From Pseudonocardia halophobica (lineage in GTDB: Bacteria > Actinomycetota > Actinomycetes > Mycobacteriales > Pseudonocardiaceae): a DNA stretch of 64,000 bases. Made by a program: the position numbers and the translations under genes. The notes under the pieces are model-generated. The model was not told the DNA's origin, did no database searches, and worked only from the letters and a program-made list of their open reading frames with translations. The DNA is taken from the NCBI RefSeq assembly GCF_027922425.1, contig NZ_BSFQ01000014.1, positions 1 through 64,000 on the forward strand. The letters run 5' to 3'. Positions 19,373-29,706 of this stretch are shown here, piece by piece; the first letter of the stretch is position 1; each line of letters starts with the position of its first letter.

Positions 19373-20485
19373 GTGCATGCGAGCATCGGCGGTGTGACCG
19401 CTCCCTGCACGCCGTCCGCGTCGCGCACCCGTTTCGACCGCACGGACCGCCGGCACCTCGCGGGGATGGCGGCGGTGATCCTGCTGCTCACGCTCGGCGG
19501 CTGGACGCTGCTGGCCGCGGTGGTCGCGCCGCAGCACCTCGCGCTGGCCTCGGGCGGCACGTTCGGGCTCGGCGTCGGCCTCACCGCCTACCTGCTCGGC
19601 ATGCGGCACGCCTTCGACGCCGACCACGTCGCCGCGATCGACAACACCACCCGCAAGCTGGTCAGCGAGGGGAAACGGGCCCGCGGCGTCGGATTCTGGT
19701 TCTCCCTCGGCCACTCCTCGGTGGTGTTCGTGCTGGCGCTGCTGCTCGCCCTCGGCGTCCGCGCGCTGGCCGGAGAGCTGGGCGACGACTCGTCGTCGGT
19801 CAAGGAGACCCTCGGCCTGGTCGGCACCCTGGTCGGCGGCGGGTTCCTGGTCCTGATCGGGCTGCTCAACCTGCAGGCGATGATCGGCATCGCGCGGGTG
19901 TTCGCGCGGATGCGCACCGAGCCGCTCGACGACGAGGCCCTCGAGCGGCACCTCGCCTCCCGCGGCCTGCTGGCCCGGATCCTCGGCCGGGCCCTGCGGG
20001 CGGTGTCGAAGCCCTGGCACATGTACGTGGTCGGGTTCGTGTTCGGCATCGGGTTCGACACCGCCACCGAGGTCACGCTGCTCGTCCTCGCCGGTGGCGC
20101 CGCGGCGGCGCAGCTACCCTGGTACGCGATCCTGGTCATCCCGGTGCTGTTCGCCGCGGGGATGAGCCTGTTCGACACCGCCGACGGCGTGTTCATGTCC
20201 GCCGCCTATCAGTGGGCGTTCGTCACCCCGGTACGCAAGGTCTTCTACAACCTCACCGTCACGGCGCTGTCGGTGGTCGTGGCGCTGGTGATCGGGCTGA
20301 TCGAGCTGCTGCAGCTGCTCGGCGAGAAGCTGCACGTCACGACGGGGCCGCTGGCCACGCTGGCCGCGCTCGACCTCGAGGTGGTGGGGTACCTCGTCGT
20401 CGCCCTCTTCGTGGTCACCTGGCTCGGGGCGCTCGCGGTCTGGCGCTACGGGCGGATCGAGCAGCGCTGGGCCGTGGCGGACTGA
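19373..20485 (+). CDS. HoxN/HupN/NixA family nickel/cobalt transporter
   Basis: This 370-aa, eight-helix membrane protein carries the family signature GMRHAFDADHVAAIDNTTR in helix 2, the metal-selectivity motif, plus GFWFSLGHSSVVF in helix 3 and GFVFGIGFDTATEV in helix 5. It imports Ni2+ and/or Co2+ without ATP. A cobalt role would suit the cobalamin cluster 21 kb away; a nickel role would serve urease or hydrogenase, neither in the window. The start could be the GTG at 19373 or the GTG at 19394; neither has a clear Shine-Dalgarno. Confidence 0.92.
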   Translation: MHASIGGVTAPCTPSASRTRFDRTDRRHLAGMAAVILLLTLGGWTLLAAVVAPQHLALASGGTFGLGVGLTAYLLGMRHAFDADHVAAIDNTTRKLVSEGKRARGVGFWFSLGHSSVVFVLALLLALGVRALAGELGDDSSSVKETLGLVGTLVGGGFLVLIGLLNLQAMIGIARVFARMRTEPLDDEALERHLASRGLLARILGRALRAVSKPWHMYVVGFVFGIGFDTATEVTLLVLAGGAAAAQLPWYAILVIPVLFAAGMSLFDTADGVFMSAAYQWAFVTPVRKVFYNLTVTALSVVVALVIGLIELLQLLGEKLHVTTGPLATLAALDLEVVGYLVVALFVVTWLGALAVWRYGRIEQRWAVAD

Positions 20486-20517
20486 TCTCCCGCCGTCGGT
20501 TCCGGTAGAACCTCCGC

Positions 20518-21255
20518 ATGCAGCGCACCGCGGTCGTGACCGGAGCGGGATCGGGGCTGGGCCGGGTCATCGGCCGCGCCCTCCTGGAGGACGGCTGGGC
20601 GGTCGCCCTGGCGGGGCGGCGGCCCGAGCCGCTGGCGGAGACCGCCGAGGGGTTCGCCGACGCGCTCGCCGTACCCACGGACGTCGCCGACGAGGAGTCG
20701 GTCGCGGCGCTGTTCCGCGCGGCCGTCGGGGCGTGGGGCCGGGTGGACCTGCTGGTCAACAACGCCGGCACGTTCGGCCCCACCGGCACGCCCGACGAGA
20801 TCGAGGTCGCCGCCTGGCGCGCGGCCGTCGACACCAACCTCACCGGCTCGTTCCTCTGCGCCCGGGCGGCGTTCGCGGTGATGCGCGAGCAGGACCCGCA
20901 GGGCGGCCGGATCGTCAACAACGGCTCGATCTCGGCGCACGTGCCGCGCCCCGGCAGCGCGGCCTACACGGCCACCAAGCACGCGATCACCGGCCTGACC
21001 CGGTCGATCTCGCTCGACGGCCGCGCCTACAACATCGCCTGCGGGCAGATCGACATCGGCAACGCGGCCACGGACATGACAGCGGGGATCGCCACGGGGG
21101 CGCGCCAGGCGGACGGCTCGGTGCGACCGGAGCCGACCTTCGACGCCGGGCACGTCGCCGACGCCGTCCGCTACATGGCGAACCTCCCGCTCGACGCGAA
21201 CGTCCAGTTCCTCACCCTCACGGCCACGACCATGCCGTTCATCGGGCGGGGCTGA
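20518..21255 (+). CDS. Short-chain dehydrogenase/reductase
   Basis: A 245-aa classical SDR. The cofactor motif [10 protein letters not shown] is at residues 7-16, [11 protein letters not shown] at about 80, the catalytic serine in [14 protein letters not shown] and YTATK as the YxxxK pair. A glycine-rich cofactor site without an Asp after strand 2 (LAGRR) suggests NADPH. No pathway neighbours define its substrate. ATG at 20518 follows TAGAAC by 6 bases and has no Shine-Dalgarno. Confidence 0.92.
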   Translation: MQRTAVVTGAGSGLGRVIGRALLEDGWAVALAGRRPEPLAETAEGFADALAVPTDVADEESVAALFRAAVGAWGRVDLLVNNAGTFGPTGTPDEIEVAAWRAAVDTNLTGSFLCARAAFAVMREQDPQGGRIVNNGSISAHVPRPGSAAYTATKHAITGLTRSISLDGRAYNIACGQIDIGNAATDMTAGIATGARQADGSVRPEPTFDAGHVADAVRYMANLPLDANVQFLTLTATTMPFIGRG

Positions 21256-21313
21256 TCACAGGTCGCACGGTTCCGCATTAGGGTCGGTGCATACCTTCCG
21301 GAAGGAGATCCCG

Positions 21314-21460
21314 ATGAAGACGCGACTGAACTGCCCGTGCGGCGAGCAGATCCAGGGCACGGACGAGGACGACCTCGTCGCCAAGACCCAGGCCCACCTC
21401 AAGGAGAAGCACCCGGGCCACGAGTACTCGCGCGACGAGATCCTCTTCATCGCGTACTGA
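21314..21460 (+). CDS. DUF1059 small protein
   Basis: Only 48 aa: MKTRLNCPCGEQIQGTDEDD followed by a helix LVAKTQAHLKEKHPGH and RDEILFIAY. The CPCG and the His pair are the features of DUF1059 proteins, common in actinobacteria and archaea and of unknown function; a metal-binding role is a guess. It is real rather than random because AAGGAGAT is 6 bases before the ATG and the sequence is conserved in form. A TAGGGT -10 candidate lies about 30 bases upstream. Confidence 0.85.
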   Translation: MKTRLNCPCGEQIQGTDEDDLVAKTQAHLKEKHPGHEYSRDEILFIAY

Positions 21461-21468
21461 GACTCAGC

Positions 21469-22350
21469 TCAGTCGTCGGCCTGCCACGGGGCGAAGGGCG
21501 GCAGCGCGCTGGCCCGGCCGGTGAACTCCGCCGGCCGCTTCTCCAGGAACGCGCGCACGCCCTCCTTCCCGTCGGCGATCGACGTGTAGAACATCGCGAG
21601 CGAGTCGACGCGGTGCGCCTCGACCGGGTGCGGCGCCGCGCTGTTGCGGTACATCATCTGCCGCATCAGCGCCGTGGCCACCGGCGAGTGCCCGTCGACG
21701 AACTTGCGGGCGAGCGCGTACGCCGTGTCCAGCAGCTGGTCGGCGGGCACGACGGACCGGAGCAGGCCGCCGTCGAGCGCCTCCTGCGCGCTCAGGATGT
21801 CGGCCGAGTAGACCCACTCCAGCGCCCTGCTGATCCCGACGATCCGGGGAAGGAACCAGGTGGAGGCTGCCTCCGGCACGATCCCGAGCCGGCCGAACAC
21901 GAAGCCGATCCGGGCGTTGTCCGAGGCCAGCCGCACGTCCATCGGCAGGGTCATCGTCGCCCCGATACCCACCGCGGCGCCGTTGATCGCGGCGATCACG
22001 GGCTTGGTGCAGCGGTAGACGGCGAGCGAGACCTGCCCGCCGGTGTCGCGCACACCGTCGACGATCTCCGGGTCCTCGAAGCGCTCCTGCAGGTCCCGCA
22101 GCGTCGGCTGCTGCGACTCGTCGAGGCCGAACACGTTGCCCTCCGACGACAGGTCCATGCCCGCGCAGAACGCCCGGCCGGCCCCCGTCACGACGATCGC
22201 GCCCACCTCGTCGTCGGCGCTCGCCCGGTCGTAGGCCGCGATCAGCTCCTCCGCCATGGTCACGGTGAAGGAGTTGAGCTTGTCCGGCCGGTTCAGGGTG
22301 AGCGTGAGAATGCCGTCGCGCACCGTGTAGTCGAGGGTCTCGTACGTCAT
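21469..22350 (-). CDS. Enoyl-CoA hydratase/isomerase (crotonase) family protein
   Basis: A 293-aa crotonase-fold protein. Oxyanion-hole segments are GAGRAFCAGMDLS (near residue 58) and NGAAVGIGATMTLP (near 122); the Glu in GIVPEAASTWFLPR corresponds to one of the two catalytic acids of hydratases, while the other position is not Glu, so isomerase or a related activity is possible. A 14-residue extension follows the usual C-terminus. The 17 bases ending in its ATG, GGGATGATCGGGGCATG, are identical to those at the flavin-reductase start (55201-55217) and may be a leaderless promoter. Confidence 0.9.
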   Translation of the reverse strand: MTYETLDYTVRDGILTLTLNRPDKLNSFTVTMAEELIAAYDRASADDEVGAIVVTGAGRAFCAGMDLSSEGNVFGLDESQQPTLRDLQERFEDPEIVDGVRDTGGQVSLAVYRCTKPVIAAINGAAVGIGATMTLPMDVRLASDNARIGFVFGRLGIVPEAASTWFLPRIVGISRALEWVYSADILSAQEALDGGLLRSVVPADQLLDTAYALARKFVDGHSPVATALMRQMMYRNSAAPHPVEAHRVDSLAMFYTSIADGKEGVRAFLEKRPAEFTGRASALPPFAPWQADD

Positions 22351-22370
22351 GCCCCGATCATCCCTCCCCC

Positions 22371-22410
22371 GTGCGTGCCGACTGCCCCTCTAGGGGCAGT
22401 TGCCACGCAC
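22371..22410. repeat. 40-bp palindromic repeat, copy 1
   Basis: Arms GTGCGTGCCGACTGCCCCT and AGGGGCAGTTGCCACGCAC around CT, with a few mismatches between inner core and outer ends; GACC follows. It shares length, core (TGCCCCT/AGGGGCA), ends (GTG/CAC) and trailing GACC with copies at 46014 and 48041. Lies between the divergent crotonase and a membrane-protein gene. Confidence 0.85.
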
Positions 22411-22463
22411 GACCCCGGGCGACCTGCGGTAACACCGCGGCGCGCCGGGGCGACACCGGCAAC

Positions 22464-23006
22464 GTGACCGACAGCGCGCGCAGGCCCCACCGACCTGGCC
22501 CGCTGGGTTGGGCGGGAGCGCTGTGCGTCGGCCTCGGCGTGGCCGCCGCCTACCTCGGGTTCGCCACGCTGACCTGGACCTCCACGGCGATCGCGGTGCT
22601 CCTGGTGGTGGTCGCGGCAGGGGTGCTGGCGCTGTCGGTGGTCGCGCAGCCGGGCCCGATGCGCGCCGCGGCGATGCGGGCGGGACTCTCCTGGGCCGCC
22701 TACGTCGCCGCCCTGTTCGGCTGGCGGGTGCCGGTGACGGGCCCGGACTTCGCGCTCGGCGGCGCGGTCGTCGCAGCGGTGTTGGTGGTCGCCGTGGCCG
22801 TGGTGCGGCGGCGGCCCGGGCTGGCGGGCGCGGTCCTGGCCGTGGCCGTGCTGGTCGGGCTCGCGCTCGCGATCGGTGTGGCCCTCCGGGAGCTCGCGCT
22901 CGGCGGGCCGGTGGGCGGCGCGGCGCTGGTCGTGGCCGGGTGCGCGGCGGCGGTGACCTACGTGGCGGTGACGCCTGTGCTCGGCGGTCGGTCGTCCGAC
23001 GCCTGA
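22464..23006 (+). CDS. Small membrane protein of unknown function
   Basis: A 180-aa hydrophobic protein with five or six likely membrane spans: WAGALCVGLGVAAAYLGFA, TAIAVLLVVVAAGVLALSVV, LSWAAYVAALFG, VVAAVLVVAVAVV, GAVLAVAVLVGLALAIGVAL and AALVVAGCAAAVTYVAV. There are no conserved polar or charged motifs in the spans to hint at transport. GTG 22464 is the only sensible start. Neighbours do not define its job. It could be an actinobacterial lineage-specific membrane protein. Confidence 0.6.
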   Translation: MTDSARRPHRPGPLGWAGALCVGLGVAAAYLGFATLTWTSTAIAVLLVVVAAGVLALSVVAQPGPMRAAAMRAGLSWAAYVAALFGWRVPVTGPDFALGGAVVAAVLVVAVAVVRRRPGLAGAVLAVAVLVGLALAIGVALRELALGGPVGGAALVVAGCAAAVTYVAVTPVLGGRSSDA

Positions 23007-23046
23007 TCACGCCGCCTGATCACGCCGTTCGGCTTGCGCCGCCCCG

Positions 23047-23871
23047 TCACGGAGCGGTGAGGAAGCGGTCGATCACCGGTGCCAGCTCGTGGGACTCGGT
23101 GAGCAGCGCCAGGTGCCCGCCGCGGTACACGTGCAGGTGCGAGTCGGGGATGCCGTGGCGCAGGACCCTGGCGTTGACCAGCGGGATGATCGGGTCGTCG
23201 TCCCCGGAGACGATCAGCGTCCGCGCCGCGATCAGGCGCAGGACCGGCAGCGTGGTCCAGCCCGCGCCGGCGAGGAGCTGGTAGAGGTAGCCGCGCTCGT
23301 AGCCCGCGGGGTCGCCGTCGTCGGACGACTGCAGGAGGCGGGCGGCACGCTCGGGGTGCGTGCGCATCGAGCCGCCGTAGATCTCACCGGCGACCTGCGC
23401 GGCGTAGGCGGGGTCGCGGTAGCGCCGCGGGGTCAGCATCTTGCTCAGCACCGCGGGCCGGGCCGGCACCATCAGCGAACCGGTGCCGGTGGCGACCAGC
23501 ACCAGGCGGCGGACCCAGTCCCGTCCGGTGAGCGCGGACTGCTGGGCGAGCCCGCCACCCCAGGAGTAGCCCAGGACGTCGACCTTCCCGTAGCCCAGCT
23601 CACGCACGAGCTTGCCGACGGTCAGCGCGAAGGTCGCCATGTGGTACGGCATCCGGGGCCGCGGCGATCCGCCGACGCCCGGGACGTCGAACCGGATCAC
23701 CTCCAGCTCACGGGGCAGCGCCTCGACGAACGGCTCGAGCATCTCGAGGCGGGCGCCGATGCCGTTGAGCAGCAGTAACGGGGTTCGGGAGGGGTTGCCG
23801 CGACGGATCGCGACGCGGAGCGTGCGCCCTCCGACGGTGCGGGTGGTCACCTCGCCGAGGGTGCCGGTCAT
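23047..23871 (-). CDS. Alpha/beta hydrolase of the intracellular PHA-depolymerase type
   Basis: The 274-aa hydrolase matches the medium-chain-length poly(3-hydroxyalkanoate) depolymerase pattern: LLLLNGIGARLEMLEPFVEA, FDVPGVGGSPRPR, and nucleophile elbow GYSWGGGLAQQ with Asp and His in SGDDDPIIP and GGHLALL. These enzymes hydrolyse stored polyester in the cytosol. No PHA synthase or phasin lies in the window, so another ester substrate is possible. The gene is 25 bases downstream of a small protein and likely in the IolG transcript. Confidence 0.82.
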   Translation of the reverse strand: MTGTLGEVTTRTVGGRTLRVAIRRGNPSRTPLLLLNGIGARLEMLEPFVEALPRELEVIRFDVPGVGGSPRPRMPYHMATFALTVGKLVRELGYGKVDVLGYSWGGGLAQQSALTGRDWVRRLVLVATGTGSLMVPARPAVLSKMLTPRRYRDPAYAAQVAGEIYGGSMRTHPERAARLLQSSDDGDPAGYERGYLYQLLAGAGWTTLPVLRLIAARTLIVSGDDDPIIPLVNARVLRHGIPDSHLHVYRGGHLALLTESHELAPVIDRFLTAP

Positions 23872-23896
23872 GCGACCAGTCTGGCCGATCTCCCGG

Positions 23897-24190
23897 TCAG
23901 CGTCCCGCGGACATGGCCCTCACCACGAGGGCCTCGAGGATCTCCGGGTGGGACTCGGGTGCCCGGACCTCGACCACGACCTCGCCGTCCTCGCGGTGCA
24001 CCGCGAACCGCACGAAGGCGCAGCCGGGGTCCGTCGTCAGCAGCCGGCGGGCGTCGGCCTCGACCTCGTCCGAGCCGTCGAACGCGAGCAGGAGCAGGCC
24101 CGGGGCCATGCGCTCGGCGTCGCGCAGGGCGTCGGCGAACAGGTCGTCGAGGGTGCGCGCCCTGGCCGGCGCGGTGGCGAGCATCGTCAT
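23897..24190 (-). CDS. Small acidic protein of unknown function
   Basis: The 97-aa product reads MTMLATAPARARTLDDLFAD then LRDAERMAPGLLLLAFDGSD, a mixed alpha/beta pattern ending in EILEALVVRAMSAGR. It is not recognised. Its frame is preserved between the IolG-like gene (29 bases upstream) and the PHA-depolymerase-like gene (25 bases downstream), consistent with a real operon member. ATG at 24190 is taken; no strong Shine-Dalgarno is seen. Confidence 0.6.
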   Translation of the reverse strand: MTMLATAPARARTLDDLFADALRDAERMAPGLLLLAFDGSDEVEADARRLLTTDPGCAFVRFAVHREDGEVVVEVRAPESHPEILEALVVRAMSAGR

Positions 24191-24219
24191 GCTGATCCCA
24201 ACGCCGCCGCGCCCCCGGG

Positions 24220-25215
24220 TCATCCCGCGACGCGGACCGTACCCCCGGTGCGGAGGCTCTCCGCGGCTGCGTCGGCGAGGACGAGCGCGGCCCGGCCGTC
24301 GGCGAAGCTCGGCGAAGGCGCGGTGCCGGACTCGACGGCCGTCACGAAGTGGTCGAGCTCGAGGGCGTACGCGGCGCTGTACCGCTCGAGGAAGAAGTTC
24401 TGGTACGGCGCGGCGGCCTCGCTGCGGTCCGCGCCGGCGTAACGCACGCTCGTCGGCAGCTGGTTCTGCGCAGTGAGCATGCCGGTCGCGCCGAACGCCT
24501 CCACGCGCTGGTCGTAGCCGAACACGCAGCGCCGAGAGTTGGTGATCTGCGCGAGCGCCCCGTCGGTCGAGCGCAGCACCACGACGGCGGAGTCGATGTC
24601 CCCGGCCTCGGCGATGTACGGCTCGATCAGGTTGGCGCCCATGGCCTGCACCTCGACGACCTCGCCCAGCAGGAAGCGGGCCATGTCGAAGTCGTGGATC
24701 GTCATGTCGCGGAACAGCCCGCCGGAGGTCTCGATGTACGCCTTCGGCGCCGGGGCGGGGTCCCGGCTGGTGATCACGAGCTGCTCGAGACGGCCGATCT
24801 CGCCCGCCGCGACCCGGTCGCGGATCTCGCGGAACGACGGGTCGAAGCGGCGGTTGAAGCCCACCATGACGATCGGGGACAGCGCGCCGATCTCGGCCCA
24901 GCAGGCGTCGACGCGCGCGAGGTCGAGGTCGATCGGCTTCTCGCACATCACGGCCTTGCCGGCCCGGACCGCGGCGGTCAGCAGGTCGACGTGGGTGGGG
25001 GTCGGCGAGGCGACGATCGCCGCGTCGACGGACTCGTCGGCCAGCACCGCGGCGACGTCCGAGCTCGCCTCGGCCCCGTACTGCCCGGCCAGCTCCTTGG
25101 CGGCCGCCTCCATCGGGTCGCACACCCACGCGAGCTCGGCCCGGGGGTGGGCGGCGACGGCGGCGGCGTGCACCCGCCCGATCCGGCCGCATCCGAACAG
25201 GGCCACTCGCAGCAT
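24220..25215 (-). CDS. iolG: Gfo/Idh/MocA family dehydrogenase, inositol 2-dehydrogenase-like
   Basis: A 331-aa oxidoreductase: Rossmann motif FGCGRIGRVHA at residues 7-17, the CEKPIDLDL loop with the catalytic-context lysine, VGFNRRFDPSF, and the active-site segment DMTIHDFDMARFLLGE, which carries the Asp/His pair used by myo-inositol dehydrogenases. The likely reaction is NAD-dependent oxidation of myo-inositol or a related cyclitol/sugar. No other iol genes follow, so catabolism may be spread elsewhere. A perfect 14-bp palindrome 44 bases upstream and a LacI gene 470 bases away fit local repression. Confidence 0.85.
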   Translation of the reverse strand: MLRVALFGCGRIGRVHAAAVAAHPRAELAWVCDPMEAAAKELAGQYGAEASSDVAAVLADESVDAAIVASPTPTHVDLLTAAVRAGKAVMCEKPIDLDLARVDACWAEIGALSPIVMVGFNRRFDPSFREIRDRVAAGEIGRLEQLVITSRDPAPAPKAYIETSGGLFRDMTIHDFDMARFLLGEVVEVQAMGANLIEPYIAEAGDIDSAVVVLRSTDGALAQITNSRRCVFGYDQRVEAFGATGMLTAQNQLPTSVRYAGADRSEAAAPYQNFFLERYSAAYALELDHFVTAVESGTAPSPSFADGRAALVLADAAAESLRTGGTVRVAG

Positions 25216-25258
25216 GAGAGCTCCTTCGCACCGTGGCGCCGGTGGGCGCGGGCGTGGT

Positions 25259-25272
25259 TTAGATCGATCTAA
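25259..25272. promoter_or_regulatory. LacI-type operator TTAGATCGATCTAA
   Basis: A perfect 14-bp palindrome with the central CG typical of LacI/GalR operators, in front of the IolG-like gene. The LacI-family gene at 25688-26683 is the obvious candidate to bind it. Confidence 0.65.
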
Positions 25273-25687
25273 GTGGTGCGGGGAGAGTGTGGGGCCGGGC
25301 GGCGAGGTGCGTCAAGTCCCGGCGGCGGCAGACCGGGGCCCTCGGCCCGCGCGGCCTCGACCGCGTCCGCCGGGTCCTCAGACTGCTTCGTCACAAGCAC
25401 GCCCGCTGGCCCCTCGGACCACGACCACCACGTTCATCTCGACTCAGCCCCGAAGAACGGCCGTCGCAAGCTCTGGGCACGCTCGGCCGCGCCGGGCCGG
25501 AAACGCGCCGCCCTCCCACACTCCCTTCGAACGCTTCACATCCTGTCGACGGGGTGCGCCGCAGATCTTCGAGGTGTGCCGCGGCGCTGCAGCGGGTGTG
25601 AGGCGGTCGTGCGGGTGTGCGGCGGGCCGAGCGGGTGCGAGCCGCCCTGGCAGGATGCGCGCACGGCTAGCGAACCCTCGGATCCCC
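25273..25687. repeat. Non-coding stretch with GTGTGCGGC-like words
   Basis: No credible gene is seen. The right half (25540-25640) is packed with variants of one word: GGGTGCGCCGC, GGTGTGCCGCGG, GGTGTGAGGCGG, GGTGTGCGGCGG, GGTGCGAGCCGCC. The same word family recurs in 61370-61640. It may be a dispersed low-complexity repeat or a set of binding sites. Confidence 0.4.
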
Positions 25688-26683
25688 TCACACCCCCGGC
25701 TTCCCCGTCGTCCCCCGCACCACGAGGTGGGGGCGGAGGCGGATGCGGCGGGGGGCCGGCGTCTCCTCCCCCTCCACCCGCTCCAGCACGCAGCCGACGG
25801 CGAGGCGGGCGATCTCCGCCGTGTCCTGCGCGACCGTCGTGAGGTCGACGTGGGCGAGGCGGGAGAGCTGGCTGTCGTCGTAGCCGATCACCGAGACCCG
25901 GCCGGGCACGTCGATCCCCTGCCGGCGCAGGGCGTCGAGCACGCCGACGGCGCACTGGTCGTTGTTCGCGAGGATGGCGGTGGGCAGGTCCGGGAGCAGC
26001 TCCGACACCGCCGCGGCCCCGGAGACCTCGGTGTTGTCGCCGGGCAGGATCCGCGCGGCCAGCCCGTGCCGGAGCATCGCGTCCCGGTAGCCCTGCCGCC
26101 GCTCCTCCGCGCCCGGCTGCTCGCCGCCGTCGACGTGGACGATCGCCCGGTGCCCCAGCCCGACGAGGTGGTCGACCGCGGCCGCGACCCCCTCGTCGTC
26201 GGCGCTCTCCACGGCGTCGACCTGCGCGGAACCCGCGCCGACCCGCCCGACGTCGACGACCGGCAGCCGCGCCGCGAGCCCCTCCAGCTCGGCCGGGCCG
26301 TACCGCCCCGCCAGCAGCACCAGCGCCTCGCAGCGCGACGCGAGCAACGCCTCGACGGCCCGCTCCTGCCGCCGGACGGGCGAGACGGCGCCGAGCACCA
26401 CGGTGTAGCCGCGTTCCTCGGCGGCCGGGTAGAGGCCGTCGAGCAGGTCGGCGTGGAAGGCGTCCCGCGCGGTGAAGACCACGCCGAGGAGCCGGCTGCG
26501 GCGCCGGCGCAGCACCTGGGCCGTGGGGTCGGGCACGTAGCCGAGCTCGGCCGCCGCGGCCCGCACGCGTTCGCGGGAGGCGGCGCTCGGCCCCCGCTCC
26601 TCGCGGATCACCAGGGAGGCGGTCGCCCGGGAGACCCCGGCCCGCGCCGCGACGTCCTTCAGCGTGGGGCGGCGGCCCGCCAT
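25688..26683 (-). CDS. LacI family transcriptional regulator
   Basis: A 331-aa regulator: the N-terminal helix-turn-helix TLKDVAARAGVSRATASLVI and hinge VPDPTAQVLRRRRSRLLGVV are followed by a sugar-binding domain (residues 62-331) with ANNDQCAVGVLDALR and SVIGYDDSQLSRL. These repressors usually release DNA on binding a sugar or cyclitol. The palindrome at 25259 before the IolG-like gene fits its operator class. ATG 26683 has GGGGGAGG upstream. Confidence 0.92.
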   Translation of the reverse strand: MAGRRPTLKDVAARAGVSRATASLVIREERGPSAASRERVRAAAAELGYVPDPTAQVLRRRRSRLLGVVFTARDAFHADLLDGLYPAAEERGYTVVLGAVSPVRRQERAVEALLASRCEALVLLAGRYGPAELEGLAARLPVVDVGRVGAGSAQVDAVESADDEGVAAAVDHLVGLGHRAIVHVDGGEQPGAEERRQGYRDAMLRHGLAARILPGDNTEVSGAAAVSELLPDLPTAILANNDQCAVGVLDALRRQGIDVPGRVSVIGYDDSQLSRLAHVDLTTVAQDTAEIARLAVGCVLERVEGEETPAPRRIRLRPHLVVRGTTGKPGV

Positions 26684-26716
26684 CAGCGACCTCCCCCGGG
26701 ACGGCTCGCGGCGACC

Positions 26717-27601
26717 CTACCCGGCGGGATCGAGTTCCCTGGCGAACCAGTGCTGGGCGTAGGGGTTGTCGTTGAAGGGCGGGACCTCGCGGTATCCCGC
26801 CGACCGGTAGAGCGCGATCGCCTCGACGAGCGTCCCGTTCGTGTCGAGCCGCGTCGCACGCAGCCCGTGCACGCGCGCCCGCTCCTCGATCTCGGCCAGC
26901 AGCCGCCGGGCCAGACCGAGACCCCGCGCCGCGGGCGCCACCCACATCCGCTTGATCTCCGCGACGTCGGGACGGAACCGCACGCCGACGCACCCCACCG
27001 GCTCGCCGTCGAGCATCGCGACCAGGAACTCCCCCTTCGGCGGGGTGAACTCGGCGGCCCCGGCGGCCGGGCCGACCGTCGGGTCGAAGCCCCCGTCGAA
27101 CCGTTCGGCGAGCTCGTTGGCGTAGGCGCGCAGGCACTCCTGCGCCTCCGGCCGGGTCGGCGGCGTGACCGCGACCCGCACCGTGGAGGCGACGAGCAGG
27201 CGCTCGACCTCGGCCGTCGCGGCGATCAGCCGGTCGCGCTGCCGGGGGTTCAGCGGCTCGAGGATCGACGCGGCCAGCGCGTCCGACCGGCGGTCGAGCT
27301 CGACCCGCTCCGCCCGCCCCGCCGCGGTGAGCCGCGCGCGCCGCACCCGCCCGTCGGTCCCGTCGGCGTCGACGGTGACGAGCCCCGCCGCCTCCAACGC
27401 CCGCAGCATCCGGGAGAGGTACCCCGAGTCGAGGCCGAGCCGGGCGCGCAGGTCTCGCACCTCCGCCCCTTCCGGGCCGATCTCCCACAGCAGCCGCGCC
27501 TGGCCGAGCGGCCGGTCGCGACCGAGATAGCCCTCCTCGAGCGCACCGACCCGGCGCACGACCGCCCGGTGGAACCGGCGTACCGCAGCGACCTCGTCCA
27601 T
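26717..27601 (-). CDS. MarR-GNAT fusion: regulator with acetyltransferase domain
   Basis: The 294-aa protein joins a MarR winged helix (residues 1-145: LRARLGLDSGYLSRMLRALE, then DGTDGRVRRARLT) to a GNAT acetyltransferase (150-294: VGCVGVRFRPDVAEIKRMWVAPAARGLGLARRLL with the acetyl-CoA pyrophosphate loop, then ALYRSAGY). The fusion is widespread but its acetyl acceptor is unknown; it may acetylate a ligand whose presence it also senses (inference). ATG 27601 follows TAGGGT by 7 bases; the -10 is inside a 16-bp dyad that is also the end of the upstream gene. Confidence 0.9.
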   Translation of the reverse strand: MDEVAAVRRFHRAVVRRVGALEEGYLGRDRPLGQARLLWEIGPEGAEVRDLRARLGLDSGYLSRMLRALEAAGLVTVDADGTDGRVRRARLTAAGRAERVELDRRSDALAASILEPLNPRQRDRLIAATAEVERLLVASTVRVAVTPPTRPEAQECLRAYANELAERFDGGFDPTVGPAAGAAEFTPPKGEFLVAMLDGEPVGCVGVRFRPDVAEIKRMWVAPAARGLGLARRLLAEIEERARVHGLRATRLDTNGTLVEAIALYRSAGYREVPPFNDNPYAQHWFARELDPAG

Positions 27602-27611
27602 ACCTCTGACC

Positions 27612-29648
<2,037 letters not shown>

Positions 29649-29706
29649 CGCGCGCGACCTCCGGCTCGGCGACGTGTCCCTCCGTTGTACCCGCGCGGCC
29701 GCCGTC

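Noticed and set aside
25273-25842. A 189-codon plus-strand frame in the IolG-LacI spacer
   Set aside because: No Shine-Dalgarno or leaderless -10, no domain-like pattern, and the second half is antisense to the LacI gene.
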